Source: Limnohabitans sp. 63ED37-2
GTDB lineage: Bacteria; Pseudomonadota; Gammaproteobacteria; Burkholderiales; Burkholderiaceae_C
NCBI RefSeq assembly: GCF_001412535.1
Contig: NZ_CP011774.1
Span: 677,501 to 741,500, forward strand
Length of the DNA stretch: 64,000 nt
Direction: 5' to 3'
Of the stretch, positions 32,949-41,607 are shown one piece after another (positions within the stretch are counted from its first letter, which is position 1; every line of letters begins with the position of its first letter). Below the pieces are notes generated by a model. The model worked only from the letters and a program-made list of their open reading frames with translations. It had not been told where the DNA came from and searched no databases. The position numbers and the translations under genes were made by a program.

Positions 32949-33608
32949 ATGGCGTCTTGGGTGCTCACAGCGATGGACCTGGCCTGCCAAAAGGCCCAGC
33001 GGACTTTGTTCGAGGGCGTGAGCTTTTCCGTGCCCGCGGGCAGTTGGTTGCACATCGAAGGCGGCAACGGCTGCGGCAAGACCAGTTTGCTGCGCATCCT
33101 GTGTGGTCTGTCCCCAGCGGCACGCGGCCAAGTGCTGTGGCCTTCTTCTTCCCCTTCTTCCTCTTCCTCGCAGACCTCGCTCTCGCGTCCCGACCGCTCG
33201 GTGCTGCATTACATCGGCCACGCGCTGGGCCTCAAGCCTGATCTCACCGCTTGTGAAAACCTGTGTGCCGATGCACAAGTCAGTGGCTTGGCACTCGGCC
33301 GCGAGCAAGCGGTTCAGGCGCTGGCCGCGCAGGGCCTGCAAAGCCGCGCCCACCTGCCCGTGCGGGTTTTGTCACAAGGCCAACGACAAGGTGTGGCTTT
33401 GGCGCGTTTGCGCACCAGCCCGGCACGGCTGTGGGTCTTGGACGAGCCCCTGGTGGGCTTGGACACTCAGGCCACCGCCACGGCCCGCGCCTTGCTGCAA
33501 TCGCATGTGGATGCGGGGGGCGCTGTGGTCATGACCAGCCACCACGATGTGGGCTTGCAAGGCCCGGGGGCGCGCTTGCACTTGGGACGCGAGGTGGGCC
33601 GCGCATGA
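32949..33608 (+). CDS. ccmA: cytochrome c maturation ATPase CcmA
   Basis: CcmA is the ABC ATPase that with CcmB and CcmCD releases haem-loaded CcmE. The 219-residue protein has Walker A GGNGCGKTS (about residues 38-46), the signature LSQGQRQ, Walker B LWVLDEP and the switch histidine in TSHH. An unusual Ser/Pro-rich insertion (about residues 66-78), encoded by a TTC/TCC-rich tract, sits between Walker A and the Q-loop region. The ATG at 32949 is chosen; the in-frame extension has no family similarity. It starts a nine-gene overlapping operon. Confidence 0.95.
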   Translation: MASWVLTAMDLACQKAQRTLFEGVSFSVPAGSWLHIEGGNGCGKTSLLRILCGLSPAARGQVLWPSSSPSSSSSQTSLSRPDRSVLHYIGHALGLKPDLTACENLCADAQVSGLALGREQAVQALAAQGLQSRAHLPVRVLSQGQRQGVALARLRTSPARLWVLDEPLVGLDTQATATARALLQSHVDAGGAVVMTSHHDVGLQGPGARLHLGREVGRA

Positions 33609-34336
33609 ACACCCCCGCCATGACCGTCCCTGTGTCAGCGCTGGCTGCTCAGCCCGCGCTGCCCAGCCCTTGGCAAGCCATGCTTGGCCTGCTGCGGCGC
33701 GACCTGCGCTTGGCCCTTCGGCGCAAGGCCGAGTGGATGGGCGCGGTGTTTTTCTTTGTCTTGGTGGCGGCTTTGTTTCCGCTGGCCATCGGCCCTGAGC
33801 CGGCCACGCTGCGCCTGATCGGGCCCGGGGTCTTGTGGGTGGCGGCCTTGCTGGCGAGCATGCTGAGCCTGGGCCGTTTGTTCGATGCCGATCACCAAGA
33901 CGGCAGCCTGGAGCAGCTGGCGCTGTCGGTAGCGCCCCTGCCTTGGTTGGTCAGCGCCAAGCTGCTGGCGCATTGGTTGATCTCGGGCTTGCCCTTGGTG
34001 CTGTTGTCGCCGCTCCTAGGGCTGCAGTTCGGTTTGGGGTCAGAGGCTTTGGGCATGCTGGCGCTCACGCTCTTGATCGGCACGCCCGTGCTGTCACTGC
34101 TGGGCGCGATTGGCGCGGCCCTCACTTTGGGTGTGCGCGGTGGCGGGGTGCTGCAGTCGCTCTTGCTCTTGCCTTTGTATGTGCCGGTGCTGGTGTTCGG
34201 CACGGGTGCGGTCGATGCACAGATGCGTGGCCTCGGGGCCGAGGCGCATGTGTCCATTTTGTTGGCCCTCTTGCTCGCTTCTGCGGCGCTCAGCCCTTGG
34301 GCCTGTGCGGCGGCTTTGCGCTTGGCGCTGGAATGA
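33605..34336 (+). CDS. ccmB: cytochrome c maturation permease CcmB
   Basis: CcmB is the membrane partner of CcmA. The 243-residue protein has six hydrophobic segments and the family segments RRDLRLALRRKAEW near the N-terminus (about residues 30-43), FDADHQDGSLEQL and LGVRGGGVLQSLLLLPLYVP. It begins in an ATGA overlap with ccmA; a longer open frame upstream is antisense-like to nothing real and is rejected because it lies inside ccmA. Confidence 0.95.
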   Translation: MNTPAMTVPVSALAAQPALPSPWQAMLGLLRRDLRLALRRKAEWMGAVFFFVLVAALFPLAIGPEPATLRLIGPGVLWVAALLASMLSLGRLFDADHQDGSLEQLALSVAPLPWLVSAKLLAHWLISGLPLVLLSPLLGLQFGLGSEALGMLALTLLIGTPVLSLLGAIGAALTLGVRGGGVLQSLLLLPLYVPVLVFGTGAVDAQMRGLGAEAHVSILLALLLASAALSPWACAAALRLALE

Positions 34337-34349
34337 AGAGGGAAGGTCC

Positions 34350-35117
34350 ATGAAGCTTTTTCACTACGCCGCGCCACAATATTTCTACCCCTTGGCCGGG
34401 CGCCTCTGGCCTTGGTTGGCGCTGCTGGCCACGGGGCTGGCGCTGGCGGGTTTGTGGGTGGGTTTCATGGTCGCGCCGTCCGACGCACAGCAGGGACAGG
34501 CCTACCGCATCATTTACATCCATGTGCCCGTGTCGTGGATGGCCATGGTCATTTACCTGGCCATGGCGTTTTGGAGTGTGCTGGGTTTGGTGTTCCACAC
34601 ACGCTTGTCGGGCCTGATGACGCGGGCGTTGGCGCCCACCGGGGCCTTGCTGGCGTTTTTGTCGCTGTGGACCGGGGCCTTGTGGGGCAAGCCGATGTGG
34701 GGCACTTATTGGGTGTGGGACGCGCGGCTGACCTCGATGCTGATCTTGTTGTTTTTGTATTTGGGCTACATCGCCTTGACCTCGGCCATCGAAGACCCGC
34801 GCCGCTCGGACCGGGCGGGCGCCTTGGTGGCGGTGGTGGGGGCAGTCAACGTGCCCATCATTTACTTTTCGGTCAAATGGTGGAACACCTTGCACCAAGG
34901 TGCATCGGTGTCGCTGACCCAGTCGCCCAGCATGGCCAGCATCATGCTGACCGGCATGTTGCTGATGAGCTTGGCCGTGTGGTTGTACGCCGCGGCCATC
35001 GCTTTGTGGCGCGTGCGCAGTTTGATTTTGGAGCGCGACAGCCACGCCGCTTGGGTGCAGCAACTGCCCGAGGTGTTGGTGCACCGCGCACACCGCGATT
35101 GGCGAGGTGCCGCATGA
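34350..35117 (+). CDS. ccmC: haem handling protein CcmC
   Basis: CcmC presents haem to CcmE in the periplasm. The 255-residue protein has six transmembrane helices, the Trp-rich haem-handling motif WGTYWVWDARLTS between helices three and four, and conserved histidines in IHVPVSW and WWNTLHQG. GGAAGG precedes the ATG. Length and motifs are standard for the family. Confidence 0.96.
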   Translation: MKLFHYAAPQYFYPLAGRLWPWLALLATGLALAGLWVGFMVAPSDAQQGQAYRIIYIHVPVSWMAMVIYLAMAFWSVLGLVFHTRLSGLMTRALAPTGALLAFLSLWTGALWGKPMWGTYWVWDARLTSMLILLFLYLGYIALTSAIEDPRRSDRAGALVAVVGAVNVPIIYFSVKWWNTLHQGASVSLTQSPSMASIMLTGMLLMSLAVWLYAAAIALWRVRSLILERDSHAAWVQQLPEVLVHRAHRDWRGAA

Positions 35118-35368
35118 TTTGGCAAAGCGCTTCAGAGTTTTGGGCCATGGGTGGTTATGGCTTGTACGTGTGGGGCAGCATGGGCGTGAGCGCTGCCTTG
35201 ATGGCTCTGGAGGTGTGGCTGGTGCGCGTGGGCCGCCGGCAAGCGCTGGACGCAGTGTGCGACGCCATGGATACCGAGGCCCTGGATGCCGAACCCCCGG
35301 TTGCTTCACAGGCCTTCTCAGCCGGGGCTGCAAGCCCCGTTCATTTCACCCAAGGAGCTGCGTCATGA
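35114..35368 (+). CDS. ccmD: small haem-exporter protein CcmD
   Basis: The 84-residue protein has one transmembrane helix (about residues 15-37) followed by a cytoplasmic Ala/Asp/Glu-rich tail. CcmD helps release holo-CcmE from the CcmABC complex. The N-terminal FWAMGGYGLYVWGS matches the family. It overlaps ccmC and ccmE by ATGA on each side. The tail is longer than in enterobacterial CcmD. Confidence 0.88.
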   Translation: MIWQSASEFWAMGGYGLYVWGSMGVSAALMALEVWLVRVGRRQALDAVCDAMDTEALDAEPPVASQAFSAGAASPVHFTQGAAS

Positions 35369-35811
35369 AAAGCCGCTACCAGAGAATGTTGGGTATCGGT
35401 TTGGGCTTGCTGCTCGTGTGCGGTGCGCTGTTTTTTGTTCTTAACGCTTTCCAGAGCAACCTGGTGTTTTTCTTCACGCCCACCCAAGTGGCGGCTGGCG
35501 AAGCGCCCAAAGAGGGCCACTTCAGAGTCGGTGGTTTGGTCAAGGCAGGCAGCGTGCAACGCGACGGCATGGCGGTGAGCTTTGTGGTGACCGACACGCA
35601 GCGTGACGTGCCGGTGCGCTATGTGGGCCTGCTGCCCGATTTATTCAAAGAAGGCAAAGGGGTGGTGGCGCAAGGTCGCCTCGACGCAAGCCGCCTGTTT
35701 GTCGCCAGCGAAGTGCTGGCCAAACACGACGAAAACTACATGCCGCCCGAAGCCCAGCACGCGCTGGACGAGGCGGCCAAGGCCCGTACGGGTGCGGCGG
35801 TAGCGCAATGA
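35365..35811 (+). CDS. ccmE: haem chaperone CcmE
   Basis: CcmE binds haem covalently in the periplasm and passes it to CcmF. The 148-residue protein has an N-terminal membrane anchor (about residues 8-28), an OB-fold domain beginning FRVGGLVKAGSV, and the haem-binding motif LAKHDENYMPPE with the attachment histidine. All expected parts are present. Confidence 0.96.
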   Translation: MKSRYQRMLGIGLGLLLVCGALFFVLNAFQSNLVFFFTPTQVAAGEAPKEGHFRVGGLVKAGSVQRDGMAVSFVVTDTQRDVPVRYVGLLPDLFKEGKGVVAQGRLDASRLFVASEVLAKHDENYMPPEAQHALDEAAKARTGAAVAQ

Positions 35812-35838
35812 AGCGCACTGTTTTTTCAGGAGCTTGGC

Positions 35839-37899
35839 ATGTGGCCTGAAGCCGGTCACATGGCCTTGATCATGGCGGCTTGGGTCGCTGTGCTGCAATC
35901 GGTGCTGTCGCTGTGGGGCAGTTTGTCGGCCCGGCGCGCAGGTTGGCAAGCGCTGGCCAGGCCTTTGGCGGTCTTGCAATTGGTGCTGATCGTGTTGGCC
36001 TTTGGCGCTTTGTGGCACGCGTTTTATGTGCACGATTTCAGCGTCAAATACGTGGCCCAACACTCCAACACCTTGCTGCCGACGCCGTACCGCCTGTCGG
36101 CCATTTGGGCCGGGCACGAAGGTTCTCTGTTGCTGTGGGTCTTGATGCTGGCGCTGTGGTCGGTGGCGGTGGCCAGCTTTTCCAAGCGCTTGCCGCAGGC
36201 CTTGGTGGCCCAGGTGTTGGGCGTCATGGGCGCGGTGTCGGTGGGTTTCCTGGCCTTCATCCTCACCTTGTCGAATCCGTTTGCGCGGCAGTTCCCGGCA
36301 CCTGCCGAGGGGCGCGATTTGACGCCTTTGCTGCAAGACCCGGGTTTGGTGATCCACCCGCCCATGCTTTATATGGGTTATGTGGGTCTGTCGGTGGCCT
36401 TTGCTTTTGCCATGGCTGCGCTGCTCTCGGGCAGGCTCGATGCCGCGTGGGCACGTTGGGCGCGGCCCTGGACGGTGGCCGCCTGGGGCTTTTTGACGCT
36501 GGGCATCGCGCTGGGGTCGTGGTGGGCTTATTACGAATTGGGCTGGGGCGGTTGGTGGTTTTGGGATCCGGTGGAAAATGCCTCGCTCATGCCTTGGCTG
36601 GTGGCCACGGCGCTCATCCATTCGCTCATGGTCACCGACAAGCGCGGCCAGTTCAAGGCCTGGACAGTGCTCTTGGCGATTGGCGCTTTTTCGCTCAGCC
36701 TGCTGGGCACCTTCCTGGTGCGCTCGGGGGTGTTGACCTCGGTACACGCCTTTGCCACAGACCCTTCGCGGGGCATTTTCATTTTGATGTTTTTGGCCGT
36801 GGTGGTGGGCGTGTCGCTGGCGCTGTTTGCCTGGCGCGCACCGCAGTGGGCCAATGCCTCGCAACCGGTGGCCGGTTCGCGCGAATCGTTTTTGCTGCTC
36901 AACAGCGTGCTCCTGGTGGTGGCCATGGCGGCGGTGCTGCTAGGCACTTTGTACCCGCTGATCATCGACGCACTCAACCTGGGCAAGCTCTCGGTCGGGC
37001 CGCCGTATTTCGACCGCGTGTTTGTGCCGCTGATGGTGCCGCTCTTGTTGGCCATGGTGCCGGGCACGGTGGTGCCTTGGCATGTGGCGCGCTGGGCGGC
37101 GGTGCGCTCGGTGGTGGTGCCCGGGGCCTTGGCGCTTTTGTTGGCCAGCGCTTGGGCCACTTGGGGTGGGGCGCCTCAGACTGCAGAGGCTGTGACCACG
37201 GCCAGTGGCTGGCTCACGGTGATGGGCGGTACGCTGGGCGGCTGGATCGTGCTCTCGGGCGCTTGGCAAATCGTGCAGCGCTTGCGCTTGCGCTTGCCTG
37301 GATCGCCGGGCCTGGCTTGGTGGGGCATGCAGGTGGCGCACCTGGGTGTGGCGGTGCTGGTGCTGGGCATCACGGGCGTCAAGTCCTTTCAGGTCGAGCG
37401 TGATGTGCGACTGGGCTTGGGCGATTCGGTCACCGTGGCGGGCGTGCGTTACCAGCTCATGAGTGTGGACCAGCACTTGGGGCCCAACTATTTGGCCTTG
37501 CGCGCCCAGTTGAAGCTGTTCGAAGGCCAGCTGGGCGACGAGCGGCAGGTCGGTACTTTGCAGCCCGAAAAACGCCGCTATGTGTCGAGCGCCATGCCCA
37601 TGACCGAGGCCGCGATCGACCGCAACCTGTGGCGCGACCGTTATGTGTCTTTGGGCGAGCCCTTGGCGGGTGAGCCACCGCAGTGGAGCTTTCGGGTCTA
37701 CCACAAGCCTTTTGTGTCCTGGATCTGGCTGGGTGCGGTGTTCATGGTGCTGGGGGGTGGCTTGGCAGCGTTCGATCGGCGCTACCGGCAGGCGACATCG
37801 GCAACGCGTGCGCTTGGCGCTCAAGCTGACGTGGGCATGGGTGCGTCTGGCGTGCGAGTTGCAGGGCCTGTGCCAGTGGTCAGAGGCGCTGTCTCATGA
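35839..37899 (+). CDS. ccmF: cytochrome c haem lyase subunit CcmF
   Basis: CcmF, with CcmG/H/I, attaches haem to apocytochrome c. The 686-residue protein has about 14-15 transmembrane helices, the WWD-type segment GWGGWWFWDPVENASLMPW, and conserved periplasmic histidines such as WAGHEGS and VIHPPMLYMGY. CAGGAG lies before the ATG and the stop overlaps ccmG by ATGA. Confidence 0.97.
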   Translation: MWPEAGHMALIMAAWVAVLQSVLSLWGSLSARRAGWQALARPLAVLQLVLIVLAFGALWHAFYVHDFSVKYVAQHSNTLLPTPYRLSAIWAGHEGSLLLWVLMLALWSVAVASFSKRLPQALVAQVLGVMGAVSVGFLAFILTLSNPFARQFPAPAEGRDLTPLLQDPGLVIHPPMLYMGYVGLSVAFAFAMAALLSGRLDAAWARWARPWTVAAWGFLTLGIALGSWWAYYELGWGGWWFWDPVENASLMPWLVATALIHSLMVTDKRGQFKAWTVLLAIGAFSLSLLGTFLVRSGVLTSVHAFATDPSRGIFILMFLAVVVGVSLALFAWRAPQWANASQPVAGSRESFLLLNSVLLVVAMAAVLLGTLYPLIIDALNLGKLSVGPPYFDRVFVPLMVPLLLAMVPGTVVPWHVARWAAVRSVVVPGALALLLASAWATWGGAPQTAEAVTTASGWLTVMGGTLGGWIVLSGAWQIVQRLRLRLPGSPGLAWWGMQVAHLGVAVLVLGITGVKSFQVERDVRLGLGDSVTVAGVRYQLMSVDQHLGPNYLALRAQLKLFEGQLGDERQVGTLQPEKRRYVSSAMPMTEAAIDRNLWRDRYVSLGEPLAGEPPQWSFRVYHKPFVSWIWLGAVFMVLGGGLAAFDRRYRQATSATRALGAQADVGMGASGVRVAGPVPVVRGAVS

Positions 37900-38510
37900 G
37901 CGCGCTGTCTGCCAAGGCCACAAGCCGCCGCATGCCGCGCTGGGTGTTTGTGCCACTGGCCCTGTTTTTGGCCATGGTGGTGTTTTTGGGTGTGGGCCTC
38001 ACGCGCAACCCGCAAGAGATTCCCTCCCCTCTGATCGGCCGCCCCGCACCGGCTTTTGAGTTGCCGCTGGTGGGCGGGCCGGGCGTGTTCAACGCGGCGC
38101 AGTTCAAGGGTCAGCTCACCTTGGTCAACCTGTGGGCCACCTGGTGCGCGGGCTGCAAAGAAGAGCACCCGATTTTGATGGCGCTGGCCCGCCAGCCCGG
38201 CCTGAACATGGTGGGCATCAATTACAAAGAACTGCAGGCCTCGGAACTCTCGGGCCAAGAACCGCTCAGCGCCGAATCGGTCCAGAAAGCCACGGCGCGC
38301 AGCCAGGCTTGGTTGCAAAAAAATGGCCAGGCTTTTGGCGTGAACCTGCTGGACATGGACGGCCGTGTGGGCATGGATTTTGGTGTGTATGGCTTGCCCG
38401 AAACCTATTTGATTGACCGCGAGGGCGTGGTGCGCTTCAAGCACGCCGGGGCCTTGACGCCCGATGTGGTGCAGCAAAAACTGCTGCCCTTGCTGCGGGG
38501 GGTGTATTGA
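37896..38510 (+). CDS. ccmG: thiol:disulfide oxidoreductase CcmG/DsbE
   Basis: CcmG keeps the haem-binding cysteines of apocytochrome c reduced. The 204-residue protein has an N-terminal membrane anchor (about residues 17-35) and a thioredoxin fold with active site WCAGC and the cis-proline segment YGLPETYLID. Its family partner CcmH follows directly (TGATG overlap). Confidence 0.96.
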   Translation: MSALSAKATSRRMPRWVFVPLALFLAMVVFLGVGLTRNPQEIPSPLIGRPAPAFELPLVGGPGVFNAAQFKGQLTLVNLWATWCAGCKEEHPILMALARQPGLNMVGINYKELQASELSGQEPLSAESVQKATARSQAWLQKNGQAFGVNLLDMDGRVGMDFGVYGLPETYLIDREGVVRFKHAGALTPDVVQQKLLPLLRGVY

Positions 38511-38998
38511 TGCGCGCGGTGCTGCGGTGGGTGCTGGCCTGCCTTGGGCTGTGCTGCGCTTGTGCGATGGCCCAAGCGCCGGGTGGTTTGGCAATGGGCG
38601 CGCCCGTGGCAACGCAAGCCAATGCCCCCATGTCGACCGCTGTGCAAGCGCGCTGGGACCACATCGCGGCCGAGCTGCGTTGCTTGGTCTGCCAAAACGA
38701 ATCGCTGGCTTCGTCGAATGCCGAGTTGGCCCTGGACCTGCGGCGCGAGCTGCGCGGTCTGATCGAGCAGGGCCAAAGCGATGCCGACATCCGCCGCTTT
38801 TTGGTCAGCCGTTACGGTGACTTTGTGCTCTACAAGCCCGAGGTCAAGCCCGTGACCTGGCTCTTGTGGTTCGGCCCCTTTGTGTTGCTGTTGGGTGCAC
38901 TGGTGCTGGCGCTGCGCTTGATGCGCCGCACGCCTGCTGAGTCCGCGCCCTTGACCGACAGCGAACGCGCCCGCGTTCGCCAACTGCTGGAGTCCTGA
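38510..38998 (+). CDS. ccmH: cytochrome c maturation protein CcmH
   Basis: The 162-residue protein has a signal peptide (ending near AMAQA), the redox motif LRCLVCQN, the following SRYGDFVLYKPEVKP segment and a C-terminal membrane helix. It is the short CcmH/CycL form; the TPR part found in E. coli CcmH is encoded separately by the next gene. Start and stop each share one base with the neighbouring genes (TGATG). Confidence 0.95.
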   Translation: MRAVLRWVLACLGLCCACAMAQAPGGLAMGAPVATQANAPMSTAVQARWDHIAAELRCLVCQNESLASSNAELALDLRRELRGLIEQGQSDADIRRFLVSRYGDFVLYKPEVKPVTWLLWFGPFVLLLGALVLALRLMRRTPAESAPLTDSERARVRQLLES

Positions 38999-40263
38999 TG
39001 TCTTTTGTGCCGCCTTGGCTGGGTTTGTTGTGGGTGCTGATGGCTTTGGGGCTGCTGGCCGCTGGGGTCTTGCAGCGTGGCCTGAAAAAGCAGGTGCAGG
39101 TCGTGGGGCTCGAGCGGCAGTCACAGACCAACCGCAGGATTGCGCAAGCACACCTGGCCGATCTGGACCGTGCTTTGGCCGAAGGCCGTTTAACGGCGCT
39201 GCAGCATGAAGTGGCCCGCGATGAATTGCTGCGCCATCTGTTGGACGACGCGGCGCAGTCTGACGAGGCACCCGTTGCGGCAGTGCCTGCGCGATGGCTC
39301 TGGTGGGTCGGGGCCTTGGTGGTGCTCAGTGGCCTGAGTTATCTGCAACTGGGTGCCTCCCACGCTTGGTGGCCCAAGCCTTTGAGCCAGCGGGTCCAAA
39401 TCAGTGCGACCACGCCCGAGCAATGGGCGGAGCAAACCCGTGTGTGGCAAGAAGCCACACAAAAACGCCCGGAGGATGCCGAGGCTTGGTTGACGCTGGC
39501 GCGGCTGCACGCCGCCCAAAACGCGCATGCCCCGGCCGAGCAGGCCTTGGCGCGTGTGCTGGCCTTGTCGCCCGAGCCCGATCTGTGGATCGAGCGGGCG
39601 CAGATGAAAGCTTTGAGCGCAGGTGGTGTCTACACCGGAGAGCCTTGGCAGTGGATTCAAGACGTGCTGCGCACACAGCCCCAGCACCTGAACGCGCTGG
39701 TGCTCGCGGGCAGCGCGGCTTTGTCTGAAAAGCGTCACGCCGCCGCGCAAGATTATTGGCAACGTGCCTTGGCTTTGGTGCCCGCCGACAGCGAGGCGGG
39801 CCAAGGCCTGCAGCGGGCGCTGGCAAAAGTGGCCGAGAGGGTGGCCGAGCTGGCGGCGGCTCCGGCAGCTGTTGGTGAAGCGAGGGCAGGAGCCTTATCG
39901 GCGGCGACTCCGGTGGGCGACGTCAAGCCTCTGATTCAGGGCGAGGTTCGTATTTCCCCCGAGGTGCAAAGTCAAATTGCCGCAGGCGCGACCCTGTTTG
40001 TGTACGCCATGGCCGAAGAGGGCTCGCGCCGCCCTGTGGCCATCTGGCGCGGCACACCCACCTCATGGCCGGTGCGCTTTGCTTTGAATGACAGCATGGG
40101 CATGGGTGCACCACCTGTGTTGTCATCGCTGGCGCAAGTGCGCTTGGTGGCTCGCATCTCCAAAACCGGCTCGGCGCAAAAGCAAGAAGGTGATCTGCAG
40201 GTCGAACTGCCGGGTGTAAAGACCGGCGTGCAGGGCGTCGTGCTTCAAATCAGCGGTCGCTGA
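38998..40263 (+). CDS. ccmI: cytochrome c maturation TPR protein CcmI
   Basis: CcmI recruits apocytochrome c to the haem lyase. The 421-residue protein has two N-terminal transmembrane helices separated by a cytoplasmic leucine-rich helical segment (about residues 30-85, LADLDRALAEGRLTALQHEVARDE), then TPR repeats (about 135-280) and a C-terminal beta domain. It is the last ccm gene. Downstream is a 19-bp palindrome and the convergent hemE. Confidence 0.9.
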   Translation: MSFVPPWLGLLWVLMALGLLAAGVLQRGLKKQVQVVGLERQSQTNRRIAQAHLADLDRALAEGRLTALQHEVARDELLRHLLDDAAQSDEAPVAAVPARWLWWVGALVVLSGLSYLQLGASHAWWPKPLSQRVQISATTPEQWAEQTRVWQEATQKRPEDAEAWLTLARLHAAQNAHAPAEQALARVLALSPEPDLWIERAQMKALSAGGVYTGEPWQWIQDVLRTQPQHLNALVLAGSAALSEKRHAAAQDYWQRALALVPADSEAGQGLQRALAKVAERVAELAAAPAAVGEARAGALSAATPVGDVKPLIQGEVRISPEVQSQIAAGATLFVYAMAEEGSRRPVAIWRGTPTSWPVRFALNDSMGMGAPPVLSSLAQVRLVARISKTGSAQKQEGDLQVELPGVKTGVQGVVLQISGR

Positions 40264-40278
40264 CACCTGCTGCAAGCT

Positions 40279-40297
40279 GGGTGCACAGTGTGCACCC
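40279..40297. repeat. 19-bp palindrome between ccmI and hemE
   Basis: GGGTGCACA and TGTGCACCC flank a single G, a perfect inverted repeat in the 45-bp gap between two convergent genes. It can form a GC-rich hairpin but lacks a T run, so it could be a rho-dependent stop point or transcript-end stabiliser. Confidence 0.5.
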
Positions 40298-40308
40298 GAA
40301 GAACTGGG

Positions 40309-41451
40309 TCAGCCCTGACGCAGCTTGCGCGAATGGCTGTGTACCGCCTCCACCAGCGCCGTCACATGTTCGGGCGGGGTGTATTGGCTGATGCCGTGGC
40401 CCAGGTTGAAGATGTGTGTGGGGCCTGTGGTTGAGCGGTCGGTGTGCGGCGTGCCAAAGCTGTCCAGCACCCGGTGCACTTCGGTCGCGATCTGCGCGGG
40501 CGGGGCAAACAAGATGTTCGGGTCGATGTTGCCTTGCAGCGCTTTGCCGGGGCCGCCGACTTGGCCGCCCACCAAGGCCCGGGCACGGCCCAGGTTCATG
40601 GTCCAGTCCAGGCCCAGCACGTCGCAGTTCAGGCCCGCCATCTCGGGCAGCCACAAGCCGCCGCCTTTGGTGAACACGATCCTGGGGATGCGCTGGCCGT
40701 TGTGCTCGGTCTTCAGTTGCGAGAGGACGCGTGCGGTGTAGGCCATGCTGAACTGCTGGAAAGCCCCATCGGCCAGCACGCCGCCCCAGCTGTCGAAAAT
40801 CATGGCCGCTTGGGCACCCGCTTCGATTTGGGTGTTCAGGTACAGGGCAACAGCGTCCGCGTTGATCTCCAAAATGCGGTGCATCAGGTCGGGGCGGCTG
40901 TACATCAGGGTTTTGACATGGCGGTAGTCGTCCGAGCCCGCGCCCTCGACCATGTAGCACGCCAGCGTCCAGGGGCTGCCAGAAAAACCGATGAGGGGCA
41001 CTCGGCCGTTCAGCGCCTTGCGAATCGACGTCACCGCATCGAACACGTAGCGCAGCTTGTTCATGTCGGGCACAGCGAGTTCTGCCACGGCCGCTTCGTC
41101 GCGCACATTCTTGGCAAAGCGTGGGCCTTCGCCTTGTGCAAACGACAGGCCCAGGCCCATGGCGTCGGGCACGGTGAGGATGTCACTGAACAAGATGGAG
41201 GCGTCGAGCGGGTAACGGTCCAGGGGCTGCAGCGTCACCTCGGTGGCGTAATCCACGTTGGTGGCCAGGCCCATGAAGCTGCCGGCCTTGGCGCGGGTGG
41301 CGCAGTACTCGGGCAAATACCGCCCAGCTTGGCGCATGAGCCAGACGGGGGTGTGGTCGGTGGCCTGGCGCAGGCAAGCACGCAGGAAGGTGTCGTTTTG
41401 CAAGGGGGCGAATGCCGAAGAAGACGCTGTGGCGTTGGAGCTTGTGTTCAT
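40309..41451 (-). CDS. hemE: uroporphyrinogen decarboxylase HemE
   Basis: HemE decarboxylates uroporphyrinogen III to coproporphyrinogen III, the last step shared by haem and bacteriochlorophyll synthesis after the sirohaem branch. The 380-residue protein has the N-terminal signature PVWLMRQAGRYLPEY with the catalytic arginines, GFSGSPWTLACYMVEG in the middle, and GPTHIFNLGHGI near the end. The ATG at 41451 (MNTSSNAT) is chosen. Its position next to ccm and bch genes groups tetrapyrrole functions, although hemE is also a housekeeping gene. Confidence 0.97.
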   Translation of the reverse strand: MNTSSNATASSSAFAPLQNDTFLRACLRQATDHTPVWLMRQAGRYLPEYCATRAKAGSFMGLATNVDYATEVTLQPLDRYPLDASILFSDILTVPDAMGLGLSFAQGEGPRFAKNVRDEAAVAELAVPDMNKLRYVFDAVTSIRKALNGRVPLIGFSGSPWTLACYMVEGAGSDDYRHVKTLMYSRPDLMHRILEINADAVALYLNTQIEAGAQAAMIFDSWGGVLADGAFQQFSMAYTARVLSQLKTEHNGQRIPRIVFTKGGGLWLPEMAGLNCDVLGLDWTMNLGRARALVGGQVGGPGKALQGNIDPNILFAPPAQIATEVHRVLDSFGTPHTDRSTTGPTHIFNLGHGISQYTPPEHVTALVEAVHSHSRKLRQG

Positions 41452-41522
41452 CTGAACATTTTCGCAGGCAGCATGGGTCTGGTCCAGTGCAAGACGTCTC
41501 GGATGTTCAAACCCAAGCGATA

Positions 41523-41551
41523 GCGTTGCATCGTGCACAAAAACGCAACGC
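41523..41551. repeat. inverted repeat upstream of hemE
   Basis: GCGTTGC and GCAACGC are separated by 15 bp in the 156-bp gap between the HTTM gene and hemE. There is no T run; it could be an operator or a weak hairpin. Confidence 0.3.
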
Positions 41552-41607
41552 CAACCAAGAACGAGATGAGGGAGAAGGCCGGGTGGGCCTTGGCCCGCCA
41601 GACCTGG

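Noticed and set aside
35641..36864. Minus-strand open frame of 407 codons opposite ccmE and ccmF
   Set aside because: Arg/His/Gln-rich shadow of conserved ccm genes; no family features.
41445..41458. TGTTCA-N2-TGAACA palindrome over the hemE start codon, considered as an operator
   Set aside because: It overlaps the start codon, is short, and there is no similar copy elsewhere in the window; chance is as likely.
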